Positions 11,901 to 23,500 of a stretch of 64,000 nucleotides of DNA are shown here, one piece after another. Each line of letters opens with the position of its first letter. Position 1 is the first letter of the stretch. A model generated the notes under the pieces. The model saw nothing but the letters and a program-made list of their open reading frames with translations. It ran no database searches and was not told the DNA's origin. A program made the translations under genes and the position numbers. The stretch is from positions 2,209,674 to 2,273,673 of the forward strand of contig OY725501.1 of NCBI GenBank assembly GCA_963281255.1, read 5' to 3'. The DNA comes from Aphrocallistes beatrix. Lineage: Eukaryota; Porifera; Hexactinellida; Sceptrulophora; Aphrocallistidae.

Positions 11901-12573
11901 ACATCACTCTTTAGAGTTATTTAAGTCAGAAGGTTGTGTCTAATTGACATTGAAACTGCTAATTATGTAGATCAGTTCCATACTCGTAATTATACCTTAG
12001 CTCAAATCCCCGTGTCTCCTCCTATATAGACATTTTTCCCTGTACTTCTCTATTTTGATGCTATACATCACGCCTAGCATATTAAACTTGTGCACTGGGC
12101 GTCACTTAGGGGATGAAGATTTGCATAGAGTGACTTTTCTAGAGTATTTGTAAGCTAATTTAACTGATTAATTCAATGATTCGTGGAGGCAATAAGCATG
12201 AAGGCATATGTTCTCTAGTTAGGTTCCACTCGTTTTAGCATTATTTCACTAGAGGACAACCATAGTTATTAAGGAGGCGGTTATATATTACGTATAATTA
12301 TTTTGCATTAACCATGCTTACCTCTAAACAATTATACATGGTATTTATGAACGTGAAAATCTCGTCTCGACATAGTTAATGACTCTTGTAGAATCTCTTG
12401 ACTTTGGCGCTCACATGGTAAAAATGTGAATATTCTTGAAATATTAACTTGCTTATTCATTAACAGATTTGTCTTTTGGTATGTTCCAAACACCTTTGTG
12501 GTTATATAGATTTCTATATTACAACAGTAATTTTTTTGTATTTAAACGCACCAAATTATTTAATACACTAGAA
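8951..12573. other. Gene-free stretch with a small inverted repeat and minor repeats
   Basis: A roughly 100 bp inverted repeat lies at about 9588-9690 (TATTCAGTCCGCCCTCCCGG against CCGGGTGGGCTGAATA). At 9940-10010 the motif AAATTCGTCGC recurs several times. At about 10820-10880 there is one end of the CTATTCGAGTATA-type MITE that is complete at 23905-24137. No gene was supported; the frames at 10207-10479 and 10700-10891 show no domain. Confidence 0.5.
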
Positions 12574-12715
12574 CAGTGGTATTCAAACAGGGGTACGCTA
12601 AGCTTCTCATGGGGGTACGCCGGCTCATGTTATATCTAAACATATTACTATTAATTAATAATAGCATGATTAAACTGTTGGGGGTACGCTTGGAAAAAAA
12701 GTTTAAAGACCACTA
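12574..12715. mobile_element. Small hAT-type MITE (142 bp)
   Basis: The ends CAGTGGTATTCAAACAGGGG and, inverted, TAGTGGTCTTTAAAC bound the element. The flanking 8-mers CACTAGAA and TACTAGAA agree at seven positions and look like a target duplication. GGGGGTACGC recurs inside. It is non-coding. Confidence 0.75.
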
Positions 12716-15197
12716 TACTAGAATAAATACTTTGTCTGATTGTGTGGTCTACTTTTCCTGAAAACGACGCATGATGCGTTGCATAATCATTTATCAAAAA
12801 TATTCTGCTATTTTTATAACAAATCCATTTTATAAATGAAAGTTAGTTAATTAATACTCAGTGGTTGACGTATTTCTTATGAATTACGTAATAAAAATGG
12901 TGCAATTAAATACTTGTATATTATTAATTACATGGAATTTGTAACGTCATATATCCATTGCCTAAAAATATTCATTAGTATTGTTACGTCTTCTTATTTC
13001 AGAAGAACAAAATGACGTTTCTATTTTGCCGACTCGAGTATTGTTGGCAAAAATTTCGTATGCCTAAATCGAGAAATAACATTATAATGTAGAGTGAATT
13101 AAGTAATACATATTCGAAATTTTCACGCTCAGAAACACTTTCGGCTTAAAATCATACGCCTAAAGGAACGTCTCGCGCTCCTAAAAAAGTAAAAAGAAGC
13201 TGTATCACTTTATTCGAGGGGGTCATGGCACCCCTGGCCTCCCGTAGAGCCGCTACTGTTTGTACTAAAAAATATCTACGGATATTTGCTCATAGCATGC
13301 AAGCAACGCATGCTCTAGAATCTATAATCTAATGTCTAGAGTCTAGACACATAATTAAATAGATACCATGTTAGAACTTTCTTACGTTTTACATTTAGGA
13401 CTCACTGCCAGGTTAAGATGGACTTGCTAGGAAAATTAAGTAGCAATATCTCAGTCTTAGTGTTCGCTTATTTCCACAGTAGCGACTGCACTGCACTCTT
13501 CCATTCAGGAATCAATTTGTGTTCGTCCTTAAAAAAACTTCAATTATTAATCCAGTTTTAATTTTACCAGTTTTCTCACTCTCAATCCAGTCTTTTTACC
13601 AACCTGTTATATCAAATATACTTGGTTTCTATTTTCTAATGCTATTTTATTTTATAGTAACTTTACTTGGTTTCATTGTGCTTGTGTAGAAATGCTAATA
13701 GAAACTTAGTATAAATTGATATATGCACTTGGTTATAAAGTGATTTGTAATAACTACTTCTATATGTTTTCTTCCATTAGAAATTCTTTTATCAACCACC
13801 CCTTCTTTTTATATTTTTTCTAATAAATTATGACACAAATATTGGAGTTTCCACGTAAGTTTAAAGTAACATTTTCGATATTCAAATGTCTAACTTACAA
13901 ACTGCCTCCCTCCCTTCACTACGTCTACGATAAGTATACACTTTTGAAACTTTTAATGTGACGAACTTTGTGTTTGAATAAAGGTGATATTCTATTCGTT
14001 GAACTTTAGTTAGGTAACTGAATAAAGGTAATAATTGTAATTATCGTTGTTTAAATTATTTTCTGGTCACTATAAATACACTTCCTACCAATAATTTTTC
14101 GATATCAGAAATAAATCATATGACATTTGATTTGAGATCTCTCAAAAAATGTTTTCCACATTAAAAGTAGACATTTAAGATTTATTAATGGCCATTGTCG
14201 CCTTTTAGTGCCACTGGAGAAATAATTAAAACCGTTTGTTCCAAAGTTTGATTCTCCATGGTATATGGAAACATAGGCGGCGGAAGCAAATATTGGGGGG
14301 GGGGCTTAGAATCGAGGACGAAGCGAGCGAATTAAAAGGGGGGTCTGGGGGCCAGCCCCCCGAAATCATAAAAGGATCATGGCATCGAGTAACACACTGA
14401 CTTCAATATACTTATAGTGAAACATCATTAAAAATAAATTGCTCTCCTCAATTTGGGAGGCTATAGCCCCAAGCTCCCCCTATTCCTCCGCCCTTGTATA
14501 GGAACATAGGAACTACTGTTACAAATATGTATATCATAATTATGGTATATCACATTGTTCAAATACATCACAGGAATTCATATTTTCATTTTCTATTACA
14601 TACAAAAATGTGCTCGATATACTATATTACTAATTTCCTACCAAGGTGACAATTACATCGTAATTTCCCAGATACATTTTTCCTGAGACTCGAACATGCT
14701 CGAGCTAAGGAAAAATATAACATTCAAATTGTAATACGCATGCAGTAGAACCTCGTTAATAAGAACACAGATAATACGAACAGATATTACCCCTTACGGG
14801 GGAAATACATGTGAATCACTCCCGATAATACCAACAAATTTCGACCATCCCCTACTATTGTATACTATACCTACCTAATATGGTACGGATATGTACACAA
14901 CTAGTACAAACACCAGCATATGGATTTAATCTTTTTACATTAAACTTTTCATTTGAAGTTTGCTAAGATAGAGCTCATATTTTTTCACATTACGGTTAAC
15001 CCGGTTAATGAAATATTTAATCTGGTTAACATACATAAAGTATTATAGACAAACAATTGGATTATGAGTTGGTATTATTTCCTCGCATATAAACAGGGAC
15101 GAGGCTAGCGAACCACGATAGGATTAATATCAGCCTAAGGGCTGACCCAGAGATTAGAAAATTGAGGCTCCATGTTTCTATTTTTAGGATTGAAAAA
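12716..15197. other. Gene-free stretch; G-rich repeat at 14264-14505
   Basis: At 14264-14505 a G/C-rich block begins GGCGGCGGAAGCAAA and ends CCTATTCCTCCGCCCTTG. The flanks (TATGGAAACA and TATAGGAACA) suggest an inserted element, but its terminal repeats are poor. At about 14752 the text AGAACCTCGTTAATAAGAAC resembles one end of a pogo-like element, with no matching second end. Nothing else was recognised. Confidence 0.45.
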
Positions 15198-15710
15198 GGC
15201 CCCTCACAGACGGGCCAGAAGTGTGCTTCCACATTCCTTGGATGATGACACAATACATGTCATCCCAGGAATTTGGAAGCACACTTCTAGCCCGTCTGTG
15301 AGGGGCCTTTTTTTACATCAATTAAAGTTTGTAAGATGAAAATTGTGGATGTAAATTTTGGCTGTGTCATCATGATGACGTCAGCATAATTAATTAGCAT
15401 AGTTTTGTATAGTCATCTACACTGAACACTTTCTACAACATATGTTTATTTCTATTTCCTATCATTTAAACTCTATTAGCCATTTATAATTATTGCTGTG
15501 TCATCATGATAACATAAGCATAATTAATTAAGATAATCTATATTGAACACTTTATTGAACAATTGTTTATCTCAAACTATTAAGATTTGAGCTCTAATAC
15601 GCATTTATCATTAAATTAGGCGATGATGACTCGACAAAGTTTTTAAAAGCAAATTCCTATGTCTGATGGATCTAGGAATGAAATAGGTTTTAGAGGGCCT
15701 CATATTTCAC
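15198..15710 (+). repeat. Hairpin-headed repeat, copy 1
   Basis: It begins with a 110-base near-perfect palindrome (15198-15307; stem GGCCCCTCACAGACGGGC, loop around GATGACACAATACATG) followed by about 400 bases that match 42125-42400 in inverse. The shared body includes GTCATCATGATGACGTCAGC and ends at TAGGTTTTAGAGGGCC. It is non-coding. The second copy lies directly in front of the TRAF-like gene. Confidence 0.75.
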
Positions 15711-16142
15711 CAGTGTTACCAATCTCAAGTTTCTAGCTCTTCTAGTTTTTGTGCAATAAGCAAAAGAAAGAAATCACAAAATGCTACGTAATGATGATGA
15801 TTTAGCATATATAGAAAATCGTATGAGTAGGTGCACATCTACATATATGTCCGAAGCTTCACAAAAGATTTCAGGGCGATATCTTTTAAACTCTGGTCTG
15901 TGCACCAATTACGGCCGGCCGGCCATATACCAGCACTCATTTTAATACTGTGCTCTACTATATTATTATATTGGATCATAGATCCAATATAATAATATAG
16001 GCAGCACACTAAAAAAAGAGGGGGTTCATGTTAAATCCTCTTGTCGTACGTAACATATACGCGTAGTATATAGTTGCATAAGTTTAGTAAAAGTCAACGA
16101 AGTTTGATTGACTGAAAGAACTACAAACATCTACATATACTA
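15711..16142. other. Intergenic; perfect AT-rich hairpin at 15958-15999
   Basis: The sequence TATTATTATATTGGATC is followed, after three bases, by its exact inverse. A GGCCGGCCGGCC run lies just upstream at about 15913. No gene was seen. Confidence 0.5.
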
Positions 16143-16330
16143 CAGTCGACTCCGCTTAATAGGGTCACATCGGTCAGAGGACATTTTCCCCCGATTAAGC
16201 GGAGAACCCTATTAACCGAAGATATTTTATATTAGCTTCTATGTGTGAGAGCTATTCCGGTCCTGCCAAAAGTGGCCCAATTAAGCGGTTGGCCCGATTA
16301 AACATTGACCCTATTAAGCGGATTTGACTG
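16143..16330. mobile_element. pogo-like MITE, family 1 copy A (188 bp)
   Basis: The ends CAGTCGACTCCGCTTAATAG and, inverted, CAGTCAAATCCGCTTAATAG are flanked by TA on both sides, as expected for a Tc1/mariner/pogo-type target. The second copy is at 30422-30610. Internal repeats of CGATTAAGCGG-like text are present. It is non-coding. Confidence 0.8.
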
Positions 16331-17104
16331 TACATGTATATCTGGAAGATACAATTATCAACCGCCTTTTCGTATGACTTATATTTTGGATTAATTGGTA
16401 AACTTTGCTTAATATAACTTTCACCTGGAGTAGAATTTCCATTTAGTTATCATGATCTTGATATTTATAATTGTAATATGGAGTAACAGTTGATGTATGT
16501 AGTAATACGTTGTAATAGTAGCATGATTGTAATATGTAATGATTTAGTAAGGGGAAATTAGCTGATACAAGACTAATTTATTGGTCAATTTTATAATTAA
16601 CTTACTATTCAAACACTACACAACTGAAACAATGAATTAAAATGATTCCATTCATATTCATGTAGAAGAACTTGAACAGGAATAGATTCCGCCAGTCATT
16701 TCGGTATACAGACTTTTTACAATGCATTCAATCCTACGAATTATTACCCTCCAAGGAAAAAATGTGTTTATATCAAGAAATTTTAATATTATGCAAAAGT
16801 AAACTCACCGAATATTTGCAAACTTGATTTGTAATATAATCAAATAATCCAATACCAGGGACGGACAGGGTTGCTCCATTCCCCTGCACTACTACCTCCT
16901 GGCATTATTAATCTATTAATTAATAATGGTACCTAAATGTATATGACCAGGATAAAGAGGGGGCTCACTTTGTATAATTAAATTTGAGGAGCGCATTTAA
17001 GGCTCTGGTTATTAGCCACTTAGCTAAAGCCTTTTCAACTTCAGTCAGCGCATCTATCTGCTCGTTCCTAGATTAAAGTTTTTAAATATTTTCTACCTTT
17101 CCAC
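16331..17104. other. Intergenic, nothing recognised
   Basis: AT-rich sequence without a supported gene or repeat boundary. Confidence 0.45.
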
Positions 17105-17593
17105 CAGGGTTGGGTTCAATTATAATTGTAATTAATTAATTACAATTAATTACGTTTTGTACATAATTGTAATTGTAATTGATCATTGAAAAATTTTGTA
17201 ATTGTAATTGTAATTGTAATTCAAAAAAGTTGACATAATTGTAATTACGTCTAAATTATACCTAAAGGCTAAAGCCACGCTTACAATTCCTATACATGTG
17301 TTAATTCTTTACATTATTGTTTTGATATCGTTGTGTTCGGTGTTTCTCGGGAATTGGTAAGTGTAAGTTGACAACTTTACGAGTAAGCATATGGATTCTC
17401 TCTTTTTCATGGTTCCTGTGCACTATAAATATGTTCACCGAAGATATACACGCATCATTTTTGTAATTGTAATTGTGAATATCTTCTCAATTATAATTAT
17501 AATTAGAAATTAAAGTTGCTTGTAATTGTAAATTCGAATTAGTTGTAATTGTAATTGTAATTGAATATAAAAATATAATTGAACCCAACCCTA
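17105..17593. mobile_element. Non-autonomous hAT-type element (489 bp) filled with AATTGTAATTG runs
   Basis: The ends CAGGGTTGGGTTCAATTATA and, inverted, TAGGGTTGGGTTCAATTATA are flanked by an exact 8-base duplication CTTTCCAC (17097-17104 and 17594-17601). Both subterminal regions are simple repeats of AATTGTAATTG. It is non-coding. Confidence 0.9.
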
Positions 17594-17601
17594 CTTTCCA
17601 C

Positions 17602-20530
17602 AGAAGGTGTTAAATTGTATTAGTCAATCAGATTCCTGTGATTTAGCATTACTGCTGGCTTAGAATAGAATTGATTGATCAATTAATTAAGAGGAAATAA
17701 ATCTCAAAAGAAGAAAAAAAGCCAAATTTTGGACAAAGAGGTGTTAAATTTTGTAGTTCTCTACCAAATCCCGTCTTTGGGGATTTATTTAAACAAAATG
17801 CCCGCTTGATTCAATAAAGTGTATTTTTCTCAAAATACTTTATAAATTTAGAACATCATTAGTGATTAAAATCGAAATATTTTCGAGGTTGTGGTCATTT
17901 ACCAAAATGGCTTGAGGAACTCTTCAACTAAATATCAACTAACTTTTAAGTACAAGAATCAATTTTTTCTTTGTGATCAAGCCATCCTGTCGTGTTTAGG
18001 CATTTGCTTTGCTGCCCCCTTCCCCTCAATTCAAGTGTTCGCACACCACTACCTAATTGTTAAGGTAATGTAAGGGTAGAAAAAGTCCATTTCCGGGCAG
18101 TATGGGGTTGAAATTTGTTGTTTATGCAAAATAAAACAGACCAAGCATCCTTTAGAGGCATTTTTTGACCTAAAATTCCCACTAGATTCTATAAATTTGA
18201 ATTCAAATTTTAATGAACTTCCGAACTCAAATCTTTGGCGGCAGTATAACTCAAAAGCTATTCATTATAGCAAAAAATATTAGACATAGCGTTGTCTCCT
18301 CTACAAAATGACTAGTTTCGTTTTTGAAAAATGCCTTTTAAGTAGTTATTGCGCTTCAAATTTAATAACGCCTTGTTTTTAGCTATCATTTGATTTGAAG
18401 CGATGTAACTACTTTAAAAGGGATTTTTCAAAAATCCAAAAGAAACCAGTCATTTTGTAGAAGAGACAACTGATATTTTTTTATATAATGAATACCTTTT
18501 GAGTTATGCTGTGACCAAGGATTTGAGTTGGAAATTTTATAGTTATTGGGTTATTGGGCATTTTTGGTCCGAGAAAGCATCTAAAGGGTACTGGGTGGGA
18601 TTTGTGATATACTTCTTAGAGTTTAGATGCATTTTACTTCATGAAAATTTCTAATTTATGCTATTTGTACCCGAAAGAATGAAGTGTTAAATACTTTTGT
18701 CTCGGGTTATTCATGTATATAGGTAGTTTATCCACTGTATTCAATAACGGCACATTAAGGATGGTGAATGAATTGAAAGGTTAGCCTTAGAAAGTTAGAA
18801 TTATTATATTGTTAGTGTGAAAACGAAATAAATGTAGACACAGATAATATGTTACATTTTTTTTGACAGATAAGTATAATTGTCGTTTGAACTTGTATGA
18901 ATACCTATCAATTACATTTGCAAAGCTCACATTCCTAGGGCCAATAGGGTAAACAAAATCAAATATCCTTGTTTCAAGATCGATCATCACTGGCTATGCC
19001 AGTGATGATCGATATTAAAACAAGGGGGGCAACCCCCCAAACAATTTTGATTTTTTGATCGTCATATAGAAATCATGACTCTGGCAGGCTGGTGAAACTA
19101 TATAAATATTGCATATTTTTTGTCATTTGCTGGACAAGTATATACTAAAATAGAACCTGGGCATATTATATAAGTAATGTTGTCAGCTTCCAGGAGCTTT
19201 GCTCAGCGCCACCCTCAGATGGACGCTGCACCTCCCCCTAACCACTAAATCCAGGCCTCGCCACAATCGATCATATATATTTATTAGAGAAACTTGGATC
19301 TACAATTTACAGGGTGTAAACATTGGGAAGGCTGGGGGGCGCTTGCCCCCCCCCCCTGTTCTCATCCCCAATCCCCTCTCCCTCCCAATTTTAAATCATG
19401 TCGGTGCTCCTGCTTTATTAAGATCTAATTTATCTAGCATAAGTGACTGGCTTAATTTACATTACAATAGTTAATGCCTGACCCAGGTACTGAAATTTCC
19501 CATAGTAATTAAGTATCTACGTAGATCACTACTCGTAATCAATCCTTCATGCGCTTACAGAATTTACGTATGGTTGGTTAAAGACGCTTCATTTGCTTGG
19601 AATTTGTAACGTTCTCATTGTATGAAGAGTTACACTACTAATTATATCGCTAATCTATAATTAAAACGCTCTTTGAATAATTAAGTTCATGAACTCTCCA
19701 CAGATTAAACAATTTCACGATTATTTGTTAAAAAGTGAAGTATTTGTAAAGTGGACAATTTCTTCATTTATGCACAAGCGAAGCCTGATGGTCAACATTA
19801 GATCAAGTATGCGAAACCATTGTAGGCTATTTTTGTTAATGATGAAACACTATATATAATACCTTCAACAACACAAGTTTGATCTTGAAAAGGTTGGAGT
19901 GGAGAAATGTTTAGATATCTCTAGTTGGACATTTTATGCAACAAAGACATACAGGTATACAAAATCGACCGTTAATTTACATCTATCCACTTCGCTGACC
20001 CGTTCAACGAAAAAATTTGATAATATTACAAGATATGTTTAAATTGTAGTGCACGTATACTATATGAACATCCAGGTGCAGGCGATATTATATGAACAAA
20101 ATCTAATAATTCATACGAATATAACTACATTTATTTCATGTTTCGGATGCAATAATAGTATTGTTTATATACTTTTTATTTTTTGTTATTTCTAACTTAA
20201 TAGTATATTCTACTTTAATACATTAATTTGAAATACTATTAATGACCCACTATCAATATTTTATCTGTAAAAAGATTTTTAAGCAGTATTATTGTGATCA
20301 TCCTATTACCTAGGACTTGCCAATATGTATATCAATTGTCCTAAATTGGAATATCAATTATATCAAATAATATTAACTATGCTGTCACGAGCACAATCAA
20401 TATTATATTCTGATTGATAATTATGACTTTATTTGTTTCACAATTTAAAGCAACATATGCATAATAATAATAATTAAATTTATAATACTGATGTGTATCT
20501 AAATAAATTTTTATTGTTCATATTTTTTAG
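17602..20530. other. Upstream region of the T-box gene; foldback at 18138-18600 and hairpin at 18967-19028
   Basis: An imperfect inverted repeat spans about 18138-18600, with arms of roughly 200 bases (GACCAAGCATCCTTTAGAGG against GCATCTAAAGGGTACTGGG) around a centre near 18385. At 18967-19028 there is a strong hairpin (ATCGATCATCACTGGC with a three-base loop) followed by GGGGGGCAACCCCCC. A first exon of the T-box gene should lie somewhere here, but I could not place it. Confidence 0.5.
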
Positions 20531-23500
20531 ATAATTCTTCCATTCGGCAACCTGTTGGCCCTAGCCAAGAGAGTCTGTTCAGCGCCGGATCTCAGCAGAG
20601 CGTTGTACCATCGGAATCCAAACCTCACTCTCCTCCTGGATTTTCTGTCGTACCGATGGAAGCGGTCGTCACGGAGGATGTTAAGCCCAAAGAGCTTGCA
20701 GCCTCTTCCACGCAGGAGAAAATAGCTGTCACTCTCACCGATAATGAGCTGTGGAGTGAGTTCTCGCAGGCGCAGAACGAAATGATAATTACCAAAGTTG
20801 GAAGGTAATTTACTTGTTATTATCATTTATACTAGATTATTACTTTTTGGGCAAGAAATAATGTTGTCAATGAAATTTTCTTTCTTTTCTCTTATCTCAT
20901 TTCGTTTTAGTTTGATACCTTGTGCCTCATCATGATTGATAATGATCTTTTATCCCCAAACATAGAAACCTTTTTCCTGTCATCAAGATTAAGGTGGAAC
21001 GACTGAATCCCGACGAGATTTATAAAGTCGAATTAGACATATGCTCAGTCGATGATTGTCGCTACAAATATCACGAGAACGAGTGGGTTGTAGCTGCCAA
21101 TGCAGAACCTCTGACAGCCTCTGCTTCTTATTTGCACCCCGACACACCCACTAAAGGATCTGAAATTATGAAGCAGCCCCTCTCTTTTCGTAAAGTGAAG
21201 ATCACCAATAGCAATGATCAAAAAGAAGGATTTGTAAGTTTTTATACTCAACTATTCCCAAATAATTTATGATTCAACTGACATGCTTTTGGGCCTAATT
21301 AGATTAAAACAATCTAAATCAAATGATTACTGTGTCTTGTGTTTTCGAACATATCTCTTACACCGAATTAATTCCATAATTGATCCTGAACCACTGTGCA
21401 ATAACATGTTATTGGCCATGAAATCGATTCAAAAGTTAAACACGCCTTATGCAAAGTTCCAAACTCTTACACTATTTTGTGATGAGAGAGCCAGGCTGCT
21501 CTCTGAGTTCACATGTAGAGTAATATTATACAGATAGATTAATTTCTGTCAGTGCAATTGAACAATTACCTTTTAGACTCCATTGGCATAAATTTATGCT
21601 CTTCAAAACAACAGATGGGATAAAGGGATTTATAATTAATTCAAATTGAATTGATCATTCCATCCGTTGTGGCCATCTGTTCGAAATATATGTTGTTGCA
21701 TGGAATTCCAAAATATTTCAGGAAAAAACATCATAATTTCCCAGAATATCATCACCTCAATTATTTAAATCTCAAACCATATTTACTTTGAGTTCTTTTC
21801 ATAGGATTAGTTCATAGCCTCTGGATCCTAGATTGGCTGTTTATTGGAATATCAATAGCCTTAAATAGCCTTAAAATAAATGGATGATACTAGTCATGCG
21901 AAAAGCTGATCCGGAATCTCTCTAGGGTTCTGGAAGTTGTATTTCCCATTAAACAACTCATCCAGAAAAACCAATGCAAAGTAATATAGATCCTGAATTT
22001 CTTACACAATAAATAGTAAAAAACGATTATCAGTTAGTAAGAGAAAACCGATTTCGACTGTACTACTTAAATTATTTCTAAGTCTAATACCTGTATATGT
22101 ACGTAAATGTTGCGCGTTGTTGAAATGAGGGACTGTGTCTTGCCATCGTCCTGCTCGTTGTATTGAAAGATTAAATACTTAATTGAAAGTTTCGTACTCA
22201 TTTGAAAATTCTGTTGTATAGAGATGTAGCACTATATATCCTGTTTATTTTTTAATTTGGATGCTAAACCATCATGAGTATGTATATAGCATTTTGTACT
22301 CACTCTCCCTTGCTTATTGTAATGACTCTATTTACCATACATTATAAATTCATGGCACTCTCTGATCATTGTAATAATGTTAAACTCCTTTCACTCCCTA
22401 CTCGATCGAATAGTAAATGTCCCGTTGATTTTATAAAGTTAATTTTATCCTTCATATCACCTACAGTAGGCAGAAGACCATCGAAATTTGTACATCTTGT
22501 AACCGGAGTTATTATTTGTACGTTTCTTATGAAGTGGTTTTAAAATCATGCTCCTAATCCGGATTTAAGTCTTATCCGTGTTCGACCACTGAGGTGGATA
22601 CAAGTGTCTGCAACCAACTGACAAGCAATGCTGCTTGTATTGTATTACTTGAACTTCGTCAATTATTTTTACTTCCTTATTAAATTGTATAAATTATTAT
22701 TTGTATCTAGATTACCTTAAATTCAATGCATAAGTATGTTCCTCGAGTGACAATATCAATAAAGCATATGGGCACTTTCCAGGCTGTTGAATCCATTACT
22801 TTCAAAGAAACGATGTTTTATGCTGTCACTGCTTACCAGAATCAAAGAGTAAGTTCTTTATTGAAGATTAATATATTTTTAGGATTTTCTTTTTCATATT
22901 CCTTTTTTTATAGGTGACGCAATTGAAAATTAAACACAATCCTTTTGCTAAAGGCTTCAGAGGCAGTGATCTATCAAATTCTCCTAGATCTGGGTAATTC
23001 ACTTTCTAACATAGACCTAATGTAGGATAACCTGGCTAGAAATTCCATCTGCTTGTATATCTGTTTTTATAACACTTCTCAGGAACTTTGATCTGGATCT
23101 CCATGCACGATTGATAATCATTTATTCAGCAGTCATGTCATTAGCAACTTTAATTGGTTTCTCCTCGCTGTTTCCTAATTTAATAATCATCCTAATATTA
23201 TATTAATAAACTCGACTAGAGCACTTCAAGCCATTGTTTGATTATTCCAACATTGTTAAGTTAGTATGAACTTGTGGATCGCAGCTGATGTTCTTTGAAC
23301 ACCTGATCCAATTGACTCTGCTAATTTGCTTCAATGGAATTCCTAGGATCAATTAGACGACAATTTAAACTAAAAATTCCAATCTAATCTTTGCTATCTT
23401 TGTCTCGATATATAGTGTTAATTAATAATGCGCAACATGGTATCTGTGTCTAAATTAATTCAAATGACCAATCTTCCATGTTATGACTTAACCCCTTTAT

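Noticed and set aside
20527..20826. 99-codon minus-strand frame
   Set aside because: It is the shadow of the first visible T-box exon, whose plus-strand frame encodes recognisable T-box sequence.
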